Source of the DNA: Planctomycetota bacterium
GTDB lineage: Bacteria > Planctomycetota > UBA1135 > UBA2386
Assembly (NCBI GenBank): GCA_028281765.1
Contig: JANQJF010000114.1
Span: 1 to 64,000, forward strand
Reading direction: 5' to 3'
DNA length: 64,000 nt
Position 1 is the first letter of the stretch. Each line of letters opens with the position of its first letter. Positions 15,256 to 24,500 of this stretch are shown here, in pieces. Both the position numbers and the translations under genes were made by a program. Below the pieces are notes generated by a model, which saw only the letters and a program-made list of their open reading frames with translations, searched no databases and was not told the origin of the DNA.

Positions 15256-18200
15256 GTGACCAAACCCGAGCGCGCTTCCGTCGACGAACTCCTGGCCCAG
15301 GCGGGCTGGGTGCGGCGACTCGCGAAGCGTCTCGCGCACGACGCGCACGCGGCTGACGATCTCGCGCAAGGCGCACTCGCGTCGGCGATCGAGCGGCCGC
15401 CGGCCGGGGATCGTCCGTTGCGGCCGTGGTTCGCGCGGGTCGTTCACAACCTCGCGCGGAAAGAACGCCGGGGCGAAGAACGGCGCCGCGCTCGGGAACG
15501 CAAGCACGCCGAGTCCGCGCCCCGTGTGCCGGACACCGGCGAGCTGCTCGCGGAACTCGATGAGCAGCGTCGGATCGCGCGCGTCGTCGATGAGTTGCGC
15601 GAGCCGTACCGATCGGTGCTGCTCCTGCACTTCTACCGCGACTTGTCCGCCGCTGAGATCGGGCGGGAGCGCGGCGCGACAGCCGCGACGGTGCGATCGC
15701 AGCTCGCGCGCGGGTTGGCGCTGGTTCGCGAACGCGTCGAGGCGTTGCACGGTCACGACAGGAAGCGCACTCGCGGTGCGCTGCTTCTCGCCGCGGGCAT
15801 CGACCGGCTCGTGCCGGCGCCGCCGTCCGTCGGACTCGAACTCGTCACGACCAAGCTCCTCGCTGCCGGAACGGTCCTCGTCATGAACTCCACTGCCAAG
15901 CTTGTCACCACCGCCGTCGTATGCGTCGCCGTCGCCGCGACCGCGGTCAGCCTGTACTGGACGGAAGCGCCGGATTCGCTCCCCGGCACGCCGACGGTCG
16001 AAGACGAGGTTCGGGCCGAAACCGCAGGCCTCGAAACTCGCGAAGACTCGGCCGAAGACGCCGATACAACGCGTGAGTCGGTAGATGTCGATGCGGCGAT
16101 TGCGACGTCGGATGATCCCGCGCCGAAGGACGAGAACGCGCCGACGACGTTCGTGGCGCGGGCCGTCGACGGCGACGGTGCACCGATCGAAGGGGCGCGG
16201 TTCGCCTGCGTGACCAAGCTCGGTGCGCCGCGCGAGTTCGGAACCGCGACGACGAGCGGCAATGACGGTCGTGTCGAGATCGCCGTCGAGCGCAACGCGT
16301 TCTTCACGTACTCGGGACGCGCCGAGTCGAATACCTACCTGTCGCTCGGTGCGCCGGGTCACGCGACGTATTTCTCGGTGCCGGCGGCGAAGCTCGGCAC
16401 GCGCAAGGATCTCGGCGACATCGTGCTGCCGACGGGTGGCTCGGTCGAGGGGCGCGTGATCGATGCGGCTGGTGCGCCGGTCGCCGGCGCGCTGGTCGTC
16501 GGCACGGCCGGGACTGCCGACGCGGAATCGCTGCGCGTCCGCGGTCCGGATCGTGAGGGCGGGCGGCCCACGACGAAGACCGACACCAGCGGCCGCTTTT
16601 CGCTGCAAGGCGTGAACGTAGGCCCCGTCCACGTGTGGGCCGCCGCGACGCGCAAGCTTTGGGCGGTCAGCGAAGAGCTCGACATCGCGCCTCGGGAGGT
16701 GCGGCGCGGGCTCGAGCTCGTGCTCGAAGAGCTACCGTCCGAGTCGATGGTCGCCGGCGTCGTCGTCGACTCCGCAGGGATGCCGGTCGGAGGTGCGCTC
16801 ATTCGACACCGCGAACCCGGCAAGTGGCGCGAGATCAAGATCCACGCCGACGCACGCGGCGCGTTCGCGATCCCCGCTCCCGTTGCGACGCCGTTCAAAC
16901 TCGTTGCGGCGGATCCGTCGGGTCGCCTCGGCTCGAGCGCGGAACGGACGGTGCGGGCCGGCGAGACCGACGTGCGTCTCGAGTTGCCGCCACACCGCAC
17001 GCTGCGCATTCGCTACGTGCGCAAGTCCGATCAGACTCCGATCGAGCGGGCCGTGGCGATCTCGATGCCGCTGCAAGACCAGCAGTTCTTCATGCACTCG
17101 AAGTGGCACTACTCGGATGCCGACGGCATCTGCGAGCTGGCGGTGCCCGGGGAGACGTTCCGGATCAGCGTCGGTCACGCGAGCTACGTCTATCAGAAGT
17201 TCGGACCGTTCGAGCCCGATGCATTGCCGGAAGAAGTGTTCGTCCAGCTCGAACAGAAGCCGATGATTCGCGGGATCGTGCTCGCTGGCGACGAGCCCGT
17301 CGCCGGTGCGAAGATCGACCTCGTCGAGTCATGCGAGGGGCGCTTCCGTCCGCTGCAGAACGGTGTGCCGATGCGACTCTTCACCGGTGGCATCGAGAAG
17401 ACTGTCTCCGACGAGGAGGGCCGTTTCGAGCTGCCGACCAACGAACACGCCCAGGGTCCGCCCGTGTTGCTCGTATCGCACGACGGATTCGCGATGACCG
17501 AACAACTCGTCGAAGTGCCCGAGCCGACCTCCGGAGCCGAAGACGTCGTCGTGCAGATGACGACCGGTGGTTCTCTCGGGGGGCGCGTGTTCGTCGGTCG
17601 TAAGCGCAGCCCGGCGAACGTCGTCGTGTTGATCTCACGCGGCGATGGTCGGCCGAAGCTCACCCGTCCCGATGCCGATGGAAACTATCGGTTCGACAAC
17701 CTCACGCCGGGGCGATGGCGCGTCGAGGACCGCGACAAGGAGCCCGAGGGCCGCACGATGGGCATGGCCCAGGGCGACGAGCATCCCTACCGCTGGGACT
17801 GCGAAGTGCGGATCGGTCAGACGACGCGGCACGATCTCGATCTGCGTTGGCAGGATTCGCTGCGCGTGACCGGGCAGCTGACGTTCTCGGGCAAGAGCGC
17901 GGTCGGCTGGACCGCGGTGCTCGAAGAGCCGGACCACGCCGATCGACCATGGCAGGCACGCCCGGTCGAACTCTTGGCAGACGGGAGCTTCGCGATCGAC
18001 GCGCGGCCCGGTCATGCCAAGCTGGTGCTGCGCTCGCCGGGTTCGGCCAAGGTCGCGATGCAGCTGATGCGCGAGATCGTGATCGATCAGCAGCTGGGAC
18101 CGCAGGTGTTCGCGCTGGATGCGGGAGCGGTCGAGGGGAAGATCACGGATGCGGGGCGGAAGCTGCGTCTGTTCGCGCTGGTCGACGAGAAGACGCAGGT

Positions 18201-18366
18201 CATGGCGCAGTTCCGAGCGGGGGACGATGGAGCGTTCTCAGTCGAGATGTTCCCGGCCGGCAAGGTCGGGTTGCAGCACGAGATCGAGGGCCGGTTCGGG
18301 ATGGGGTGGTACTCGCGGGCTTGGTTCGAGTTGGGGGCGGGGGCGGTGTACGAGCATGTCGAGTAG
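15256..18366 (+). CDS. ECF sigma-70 factor fused to TM helix and carboxypeptidase-regulatory-like repeats
   Basis: 1036 aa from the GTG at 15256; an upstream in-frame extension would overlap the previous gene and is not supported. Residues ~5-80 form sigma region 2 (WVRRLAKRLAHDAHAADDLAQGALASA), and ~105-165 form sigma region 4 with an HTH (SAAEIGRERGATAATVRSQL). A hydrophobic helix (~216-235, TTAVVCVAVAATAVSLYW) follows, then some 800 residues of beta-rich repeats of the carboxypeptidase regulatory-like type (VxGRVxDAxGxPVxGAxV, for example SVEGRVIDAAGAPVAGALV). This is a membrane-tethered sigma factor with an extracytoplasmic sensor built in, a layout seen in planctomycetes. It could be activated by proteolysis or conformational change; no separate anti-sigma gene is adjacent. 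A second gene of the same design lies at 57806-60271. Confidence 0.85.
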   Translation: MTKPERASVDELLAQAGWVRRLAKRLAHDAHAADDLAQGALASAIERPPAGDRPLRPWFARVVHNLARKERRGEERRRARERKHAESAPRVPDTGELLAELDEQRRIARVVDELREPYRSVLLLHFYRDLSAAEIGRERGATAATVRSQLARGLALVRERVEALHGHDRKRTRGALLLAAGIDRLVPAPPSVGLELVTTKLLAAGTVLVMNSTAKLVTTAVVCVAVAATAVSLYWTEAPDSLPGTPTVEDEVRAETAGLETREDSAEDADTTRESVDVDAAIATSDDPAPKDENAPTTFVARAVDGDGAPIEGARFACVTKLGAPREFGTATTSGNDGRVEIAVERNAFFTYSGRAESNTYLSLGAPGHATYFSVPAAKLGTRKDLGDIVLPTGGSVEGRVIDAAGAPVAGALVVGTAGTADAESLRVRGPDREGGRPTTKTDTSGRFSLQGVNVGPVHVWAAATRKLWAVSEELDIAPREVRRGLELVLEELPSESMVAGVVVDSAGMPVGGALIRHREPGKWREIKIHADARGAFAIPAPVATPFKLVAADPSGRLGSSAERTVRAGETDVRLELPPHRTLRIRYVRKSDQTPIERAVAISMPLQDQQFFMHSKWHYSDADGICELAVPGETFRISVGHASYVYQKFGPFEPDALPEEVFVQLEQKPMIRGIVLAGDEPVAGAKIDLVESCEGRFRPLQNGVPMRLFTGGIEKTVSDEEGRFELPTNEHAQGPPVLLVSHDGFAMTEQLVEVPEPTSGAEDVVVQMTTGGSLGGRVFVGRKRSPANVVVLISRGDGRPKLTRPDADGNYRFDNLTPGRWRVEDRDKEPEGRTMGMAQGDEHPYRWDCEVRIGQTTRHDLDLRWQDSLRVTGQLTFSGKSAVGWTAVLEEPDHADRPWQARPVELLADGSFAIDARPGHAKLVLRSPGSAKVAMQLMREIVIDQQLGPQVFALDAGAVEGKITDAGRKLRLFALVDEKTQVMAQFRAGDDGAFSVEMFPAGKVGLQHEIEGRFGMGWYSRAWFELGAGAVYEHVE

Positions 18367-18375
18367 GCGGATTGC

Positions 18376-18415
18376 GATGCTGCGCGCGGGCGCCCGGTGC
18401 CCGCCGCGCAGCATC
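18376..18415 (+). terminator. Strong GC hairpin after the sigma-fusion gene
   Basis: GATGCTGCGCG (18376-18386) pairs with CGCGCAGCATC (18405-18415), with further inner pairing of CGGGC and GCCCG. It begins nine bases after the stop codon. No T-tract follows, so terminator function is likely but not proven. Confidence 0.5.
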
Positions 18416-18983
18416 CGACCGCTCAGCGCACGTCGGCGACCGTGAGCGGTGCCTGGGGTGCGGTCGACGGGCGTGCCGACTTCGCTCACAATCACGGTGA
18501 CGTCTTCGTTGAATGTCGTCGGGCGAATGCGGCTTCGCCAGATTGTGATTCGAGTCGACGTATGAGTCGCGAAACAGCGCAATAGAGCTGGGAATACGGT
18601 CGTGTCGGGGGGCGTGTCGAACGTGGCCAACATGGGCTAGTCAAACTCGCGGGAAACGCTTTCGCGGATTTCGCACTGCGATAGCGCGCAACCCAGCGTC
18701 GCAAGTGAGACATCCGACTTCGTTGAAAAAGATCCACACGCGACGCGTGCCCGGGCAATTTGCCGTGACTTGTCAGGTGTGGATTCGTCACCGAGAAACT
18801 GGACTCATGAATTCAGGTCACTCCGATCACACACACTCGTCAATGTTTGCGTTGCACGAGGATCCTGCTACGCTTGGTCGCCCTGCCCGCGGGCAACTGG
18901 GAGGAAGCGCGTCAGGATAGGTGGGATCGCTGTTCCTCTGTCAGTAGTTGTCCCCAGTAAGCGAAGTGAGAGTCAGTTTCACC
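18416..18983. other. Gene-free interval before the chaperone/GTPase operon
   Basis: No convincing coding frame; the base composition is less GC-rich than the surrounding genes. A perfect small palindrome CACGCG-A-CGCGTG (18737-18749) lies just after a TTGAAAAA run, and a weak TTGCGT/TACGCT pair with a 16-base spacer lies near 18848-18875. The promoter of the 22-kb gene set downstream should lie in this interval. Confidence 0.4.
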
Positions 18984-19688
18984 ATGCCTCTTCTCGATCG
19001 TAGTCTGCTCGTCGCTCCGACCGTTTTCGCCCTGATTTGCATCTCCGGATGCAGTGTTCCGATAGGCATGTTGCCTTCGGTATCCGACCAGCTCGAACGC
19101 GATGCGAACCTGGAAGTGGTCCGCGCCCAGCTTGGAATCGGTGTGATCCAGGAGGTCGCTGCGGAGCAAGAGCAGGCGCTCGCCGAGCTGCGCGACAGCG
19201 CCGCTACGAAGGAGCGGGTGAGGATACTCGAGGCCTCCGTGCGCGACGATCGTAAGCGCGTGAACGAGCTTCCGAGTGAGTCGGACATCGAGAATCGAGT
19301 GAACGAGCTCGTCCAGCAAAACTGGGCCTCCCAGGAGGAGGGGCTGCAGCGGATGTTTTCGAGAGAGCTCGGTAGCCGGGTGAAGAAGACGAGCGAGCTC
19401 GTCGCGTCTCTTGAGGAGAAGGTCAGCGAGCTCCAGCGTCAGGCCGACGAGACTCAGTCGATGTGGGCGACGATCCTGACCCACCTCGAGGCGGAGGTCT
19501 TGGAGCAGGCGGAGGACGTCGGCAAGCAGCTGGAGGTCTTGCAGGCCCGGGTGGCTGCGTTCAAGAACATCGAATCGGCTCTGGGTACGGTATCGGCGGC
19601 CGTCGGTCGCAAGCAGACGCGCGCCTCTGAGGCGATTCGGAAGAAGCTCACGGATCTCGAGCAACGTTTGGCACCCCAGGATCGCTGA
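18984..19688 (+). CDS. Coiled-coil lipoprotein, first gene of the chaperone/GTPase operon
   Basis: 234 aa from ATG 18984. The N-terminus is a lipoprotein signal (PLLDRSLLVAPTVFALICIS followed by the lipobox Cys of SGC). The rest is almost entirely charged heptad helix (LVASLEEKVSELQRQADETQ), so a long coiled coil anchored to a membrane by the lipid is predicted. No enzymatic motif. Thirteen bases separate it from the next gene. Function unknown; position suggests a structural or tethering partner of the TM proteins downstream. Confidence 0.75.
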   Translation: MPLLDRSLLVAPTVFALICISGCSVPIGMLPSVSDQLERDANLEVVRAQLGIGVIQEVAAEQEQALAELRDSAATKERVRILEASVRDDRKRVNELPSESDIENRVNELVQQNWASQEEGLQRMFSRELGSRVKKTSELVASLEEKVSELQRQADETQSMWATILTHLEAEVLEQAEDVGKQLEVLQARVAAFKNIESALGTVSAAVGRKQTRASEAIRKKLTDLEQRLAPQDR

Positions 19689-19701
19689 GGCTCCCGGAGG
19701 C

Positions 19702-21486
19702 ATGAATCTGCGGGCGCGACAGCTCATCTTGGATATGGCTCTGGATCTCGGGTACCTGCCGAGGGCGGAGGTCGACTCCCTGAGTGAGTCGCCGGCGCTG
19801 CGGTCTGCGAAGGATGCAGCGGCGGTGCTCCGCATCGTTGAGCGGGCCGGTTCGTTGTCTCGCCTCGAGTTGCGGCGGTTCTCGGAGGCGCTCAAGATCT
19901 ACTCCCGACGGTGCAACGTGCGGGGTTGCCTGCACATCTGGAGTGAGTTGCGCGAGGAGCCGGGTGGCTCGTACGAGTGTCCCGAGTGCGCGGAAATCCA
20001 CGTCGTCACGAACTACGCGGACCCGGCGGCGTTCGGTCGTGTCGGCGGTGAACCGGCGACCAATGGTGGCCAAGACTTCAACGAACAGGCGGAGTCGGCG
20101 GCGACCCTCGCATTGCGACCTGTGTCCGAGCAACCGACCGACGAGTTGGCGGTCGTGGTTCACAGTCACGTGGCGCCCTCGCCGGCGCGCCGGTGGGTTC
20201 GGCGCAGCACGCTGGTCGCGGTCGGCTTGGTCCTCGGCATCGTGAGTGTGTCGGTATACCATTTCGCCGTCGAACCCCTCGATGCATTGGCGGCCACGGT
20301 GATCCCTGGGTTGGATTCGCGGGAGCCGATCGATGACGCGGGACACGCGGAGGCCAACGCGAGGGCGGGCGAGCTGGTTCGGGAGCTCGAGGAGCGTCTT
20401 CAGGGGCGCACCTCCGAGTTGGAGGAGCTGACCCAGCTACTCGAACAGGCGAACTCGAGAGACGAGTCGGACTCCGTGACGGCCACGCCGATCTCCGGGT
20501 ATGACGCGGTCACGCGGTGGCTCGGCGGTCTCCTGCTCGTCGGTGCGGAGGGTCAGCGGCCAATCCAAGGCGCGCTGGCGTCATTTCCGGTGTTCGACAC
20601 GACCGGCCTCCGAGAGTTGGGTGATCGTCGCGAGTCCTACGAGGCGCTTCGCGAATTGGTCGAGAACGTGTCGGAGAAGTTGGGCGCTGGGGATCCCTGG
20701 TCGTCGAACTACGAGGCGCACCTCGAATTGGCGCGTGCGTTGAAGCAGTCGACGGTCGACCGAGCGGTGGTCGAGATCCTCGAGCAACGAGTCGCCTCCG
20801 CCATTCGCGAGGCCTGGGCTCGAACGCTCGCGCCGTGCGCGGGCGCCGATCCGGGCGATGTCCTCTCGACCTTTGGTGAACCGGCGAACGTCCAAGCGAC
20901 CAACGAGTTTCTCAGTCGCCTGTACGAGTCCAGTGGGCGCGATTTGAACCATCCAGTTTTCGCGAACCTGGCTCGAGACCTCGCGACCGCGCTCGACGGT
21001 TTCACCGTCATCCTGGGCACGTCACCCGACGACTTCCGGATCCAGGTCTATCCGGTCACGAACCTTCAGTGGTGCTTTTCGGTGTGTGATGGATTGCTCG
21101 ACGGGAGGCAGCAGACGGACCATCTGGTCTCCACGCACATCGAACGCGGCGAGTGGTTGGGTGCTTGTGCTCTACGGCCCCGCGCGATGCGGTCGGTGCG
21201 CGATCGGATGCAGCACTACCTCGGTCGATACGAGCGGGCGTTCGTGCCGTACAAGCTGCACTCGGAGCTGCTCGCATCGCGATTGGTCGCGGTCGGAATG
21301 CCTGGCGCGGTCGAACCGGACGCCCCGCAGCTGTGGCCGTTGCCGTGGGACGGGAAGGACACGAGTTTCGTGTGGGACGAGCTCGTCACCGTCGGCGACG
21401 TGGAAGCGAATTTCGAATGGGCGCGGCGCGGTGACGCGACGGGCTCGAATTGGCGCGGATTCTTCAGGTTGGCGTTTCGGAAATGA
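19702..21486 (+). CDS. Single-pass membrane protein with a zinc-ribbon-like motif
   Basis: 594 aa, not recognised. Residues 1-70 are helical (MNLRARQLILDMALDLGYLP). A Cys pattern CNVRGC...YECPEC (about 73-97) resembles a zinc ribbon. One transmembrane helix lies at ~168-189 (TLVAVGLVLGIVSVSVYHFAV), followed by a coiled coil (~215-255) and a helical domain of some 330 residues. A cytoplasmic zinc-ribbon sensor joined to an extracytoplasmic helical domain is suggested. It lies between a lipoprotein gene and a transmembrane pseudokinase gene, which fits a membrane complex. Confidence 0.72.
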   Translation: MNLRARQLILDMALDLGYLPRAEVDSLSESPALRSAKDAAAVLRIVERAGSLSRLELRRFSEALKIYSRRCNVRGCLHIWSELREEPGGSYECPECAEIHVVTNYADPAAFGRVGGEPATNGGQDFNEQAESAATLALRPVSEQPTDELAVVVHSHVAPSPARRWVRRSTLVAVGLVLGIVSVSVYHFAVEPLDALAATVIPGLDSREPIDDAGHAEANARAGELVRELEERLQGRTSELEELTQLLEQANSRDESDSVTATPISGYDAVTRWLGGLLLVGAEGQRPIQGALASFPVFDTTGLRELGDRRESYEALRELVENVSEKLGAGDPWSSNYEAHLELARALKQSTVDRAVVEILEQRVASAIREAWARTLAPCAGADPGDVLSTFGEPANVQATNEFLSRLYESSGRDLNHPVFANLARDLATALDGFTVILGTSPDDFRIQVYPVTNLQWCFSVCDGLLDGRQQTDHLVSTHIERGEWLGACALRPRAMRSVRDRMQHYLGRYERAFVPYKLHSELLASRLVAVGMPGAVEPDAPQLWPLPWDGKDTSFVWDELVTVGDVEANFEWARRGDATGSNWRGFFRLAFRK

Positions 21487-21487
21487 C

Positions 21488-21592
21488 ATGGAACACCTTC
21501 TGACAACGAACTCCGAACTACTTGGACAGCGGTTCGATCGCGACGCGCATCGCGTCGGCATCAGTCGAGCAACATCGAAGAGCGTGCAATGA
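21488..21592 (+). CDS. Possible 34-residue coupling ORF
   Basis: ATG two bases after the previous stop, ending in TGA that overlaps the ATG of the pseudokinase gene (ATGA). It fills the 102-base gap exactly, so it may be a small protein or a translational-coupling leader. The sequence begins MEHLLTTNSELLGQRFDRD; no known motif. The exact fit could be chance. Confidence 0.3.
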   Translation: MEHLLTTNSELLGQRFDRDAHRVGISRATSKSVQ

Positions 21593-24500
21593 GTACTTTT
21601 GGTAGCGGCGAAGAAATCGGCAAGTACGTCATCCGCAGTCAAGACACGCTGTACCTCGGCGGGTTCGGTGAGGGGTACTTGGCGATGCACCTACAGACCT
21701 CTCAGGTCACCTACCTGAAGGTCTTGATGGAGTACGAGCGTCCGGCCGACTCGGCGTTGACGAAGTCGCTGCCCAAGGAGCGTGGGTTCGCGCCGTACAC
21801 GTTCACCGACGAGATGCTTCACACGGGTCCGCGGGCGGTTCTGGCCCACTCGTGGTTCTACCCAGGTATTCCGCTCGATGCGCCGGTGTCGCTCGAGCAC
21901 GAGCAGGTCTCTCGGCACGAGTTGGACGACGTCCTCGAGAAGCGTGACCAACGGACCGAGAATGAGTCTTGGGGTTTGTTCATCCAGCTCGCCGAGATGG
22001 TCAAGGACGGGCTGCGATCGGGGCTCGAGCACGTCACGGTCACGCCGTCGAACTTGATGTTGTGCAAGGACGACCAGCTCCGCCTGCTCGACGCCGGTGT
22101 CCACTACGACCCGCGCGCGTTCCATGCGGCGTACCAGAGCGCGGGATTCGTGGCCGATGTAATGCCGTACCTGCCGCCGGAGATGTTGCTGTCACTGCGC
22201 GACGGCAAGCCGTTCGAGGACCGCGATCCCGAGTGCGAGGCGATCTATTCGCTCGGCATGACGATGTACTGGCTGCTGTCCGGCCGGCTACCGTTCAGCG
22301 TCACGGAGGCGCCGGCCGTGCTCCATCGCGTGTTGGATACCCAGAAGAAGTTCCAGCCGCCGAGTGTTCGCAGCTTCAACCAACGGGCGCAACGGATCCT
22401 AATGCGCTGCATCGAGAAGGATCCCACGCAACGATTCCAAACGATCGACCAACTCGTCCGCGAGATCCGCACGATCGAAGACTGGCAAAAGAAGGATCCG
22501 ACGCCGCGGTCGGTCAAGCTCGCCTGGGGCGGAGCCGCCCTGGCTGCCACCGTCGCGGTGGTGACTTGGGCATTCTGGTACTTCTCGGCGTTCAACCGCT
22601 TCGTCCGCTCGGATGCTGTCGAGCTTGCCCGCGCCGAGTCGTTCCCATCGGAGGGGCCCGACGAGGTCGTCAAGGCATTGGATCCCTGGATAGTCGAGCT
22701 GCCGGAAAACTGGCTGTTGCTCGGTCTGCGGGCCGGCGTCTTGCTCGATGCGAAGCCGCTCGTGACCGAGGTCGACTCGATTGCCTCGGCGATCGAGAAG
22801 GCGCAGGAGGCATGCCACGCGGCAGGTGAGACCGATGCCGTGTTCGACCTGCTCACGTGGAAGTATTTCCTCCATCACGCCTACCAGGAGGTCGAGCCGG
22901 CCGCTGGTGTGAGCCGGGAGGAGCATCTACGGGCTCTGCTCGATCGCGATCTCGAGAAGTTGGGACTGGATCGACCGGAGCTGTTGGGTGGTTCACTGGG
23001 AGAACGGTTGCTGGCCGCGTGGCGAACCGTGTTCGATGGGCAAGCGCTCGATCCGGACGATGTCCTGCGATTCATCGACGGGATCAAGAACGCCACGCGA
23101 TCTCCGATCCGCAACGACCAGGCAGCGATGGATCGTTGGCCGGTGCGGCATCTGGTGGGCTTGCTCTACCGACAGATCGATGAAGCAGAGGCGAACAGTG
23201 ATGCACGGGTGGCCGCCAAGACTCACTTCCTGGATTCCGCGCGACATCGTCCGGAACGTTGGCCGAGCATCAGCCTCGATTCGCAGAAGCCGCAGCATCC
23301 GCGTGCGTGGCAATACTTCGTGGACATCGTCGATGACGGGGACCAGCGATTGGTGAGTCACCTGGAGCCGTTCGTCGGAGCCAGGTCCGCGACGAACGAC
23401 GAACGTCAGCAGGTCCGGCGGGAGTTCAATCAGAGGTTCGGCAAGTTCTACGTTCCGCTTCTCTCGACATACATCGGCGCGTTGATCGATGGCGGAGAGC
23501 ATTCCAAGGCGCTCGGGCTGATCGATTCGATCGACAACGGGGAGTTCTTCGGCTCCGACTCTGGCATCGTCGTCTCTCAAGAGGACAAGTCGAAGGTCGG
23601 CGAGTGGTACGTGAAGGCCGCGACGGAGCAGCTGCGAGGCCTCGTCGAAGGAGGGTCGCCCGAGGTCGCGAAGCTCGGACGGGCTGTCTCGAGTGCCCGT
23701 CAAGCGATGGCTCGAGTCTCCAAGGCCGCGGAGGCGAACGAGCTTCGCTCGCTCACGCTGAAGGCTTGCTACCAATTCCTCGGTAACCCCGAAGTCAACA
23801 ACGGTGAGGGCGCGGATTGGCAGACTCATCACGCCGATGCTTGGGCGGATTGGCTCGCGCTGGCAGGGTTGGAGCAGAAACCGCGGCTCATCGCCTTCCC
23901 TGCATCTGCCAAGCTGGCGAACGACTGGGGCCCCATGGGACGGGGTCTGGACGAGGCAGAGCTCCGTGCACGCCTCACGGAAGTCGAGCAGTTGCTCGTA
24001 CGTGACGCGAAGAGCCTGGAGTCGGCGGACAAGTCTGCGACGCTCTGGACCGCGTTTGCGGCCTACCTACACTGCAGGCCGGAGAATCAGCGGAACCCGA
24101 AGACGCGGGGGGAACTGCCCGAGTCGTTGAAGCCGCTGATCCGGCTCGTGCGTACGCACACCCAAAAGCAGGAGCCGGGTGACAAGCTCGAGTGCTTCGG
24201 CAGCCTGGTTGCTCACTTCACGAAGAAGGAGCTGTCGTGGGGTGGCGGAGACTGGTACGAGCTGCTCGACGAACACATCAGGGTCCTCGCGCAGCGAGGC
24301 GAATGGACGAAGGCCGCGGAGAAGGCAGGTGAGCTCGCGCAGAGCTCTGATTCCGAGCATCGGCAGTATGCGACGCTCGTGGAAGAGTCAGCGAAGTGGC
24401 ATGAGCTCCAGGCCCAGCCCCCGAAGGCGAAGCTGGCCCGTGCGATCGAGCTGTGCATCCACCTGGCTCGAGAGGGCGGCAAGTTCCTGGTGAACAAGGA

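Noticed and set aside
18397..18920. Short frames in the gap after the sigma-fusion gene
   Set aside because: No domain, no ribosome-binding site, codon use unlike neighbours.
19702..21486. Component of a type VI or similar secretion system
   Set aside because: A lipoprotein and a TM protein precede it, but no sheath, VgrG or ClpV-type gene is present in the operon.
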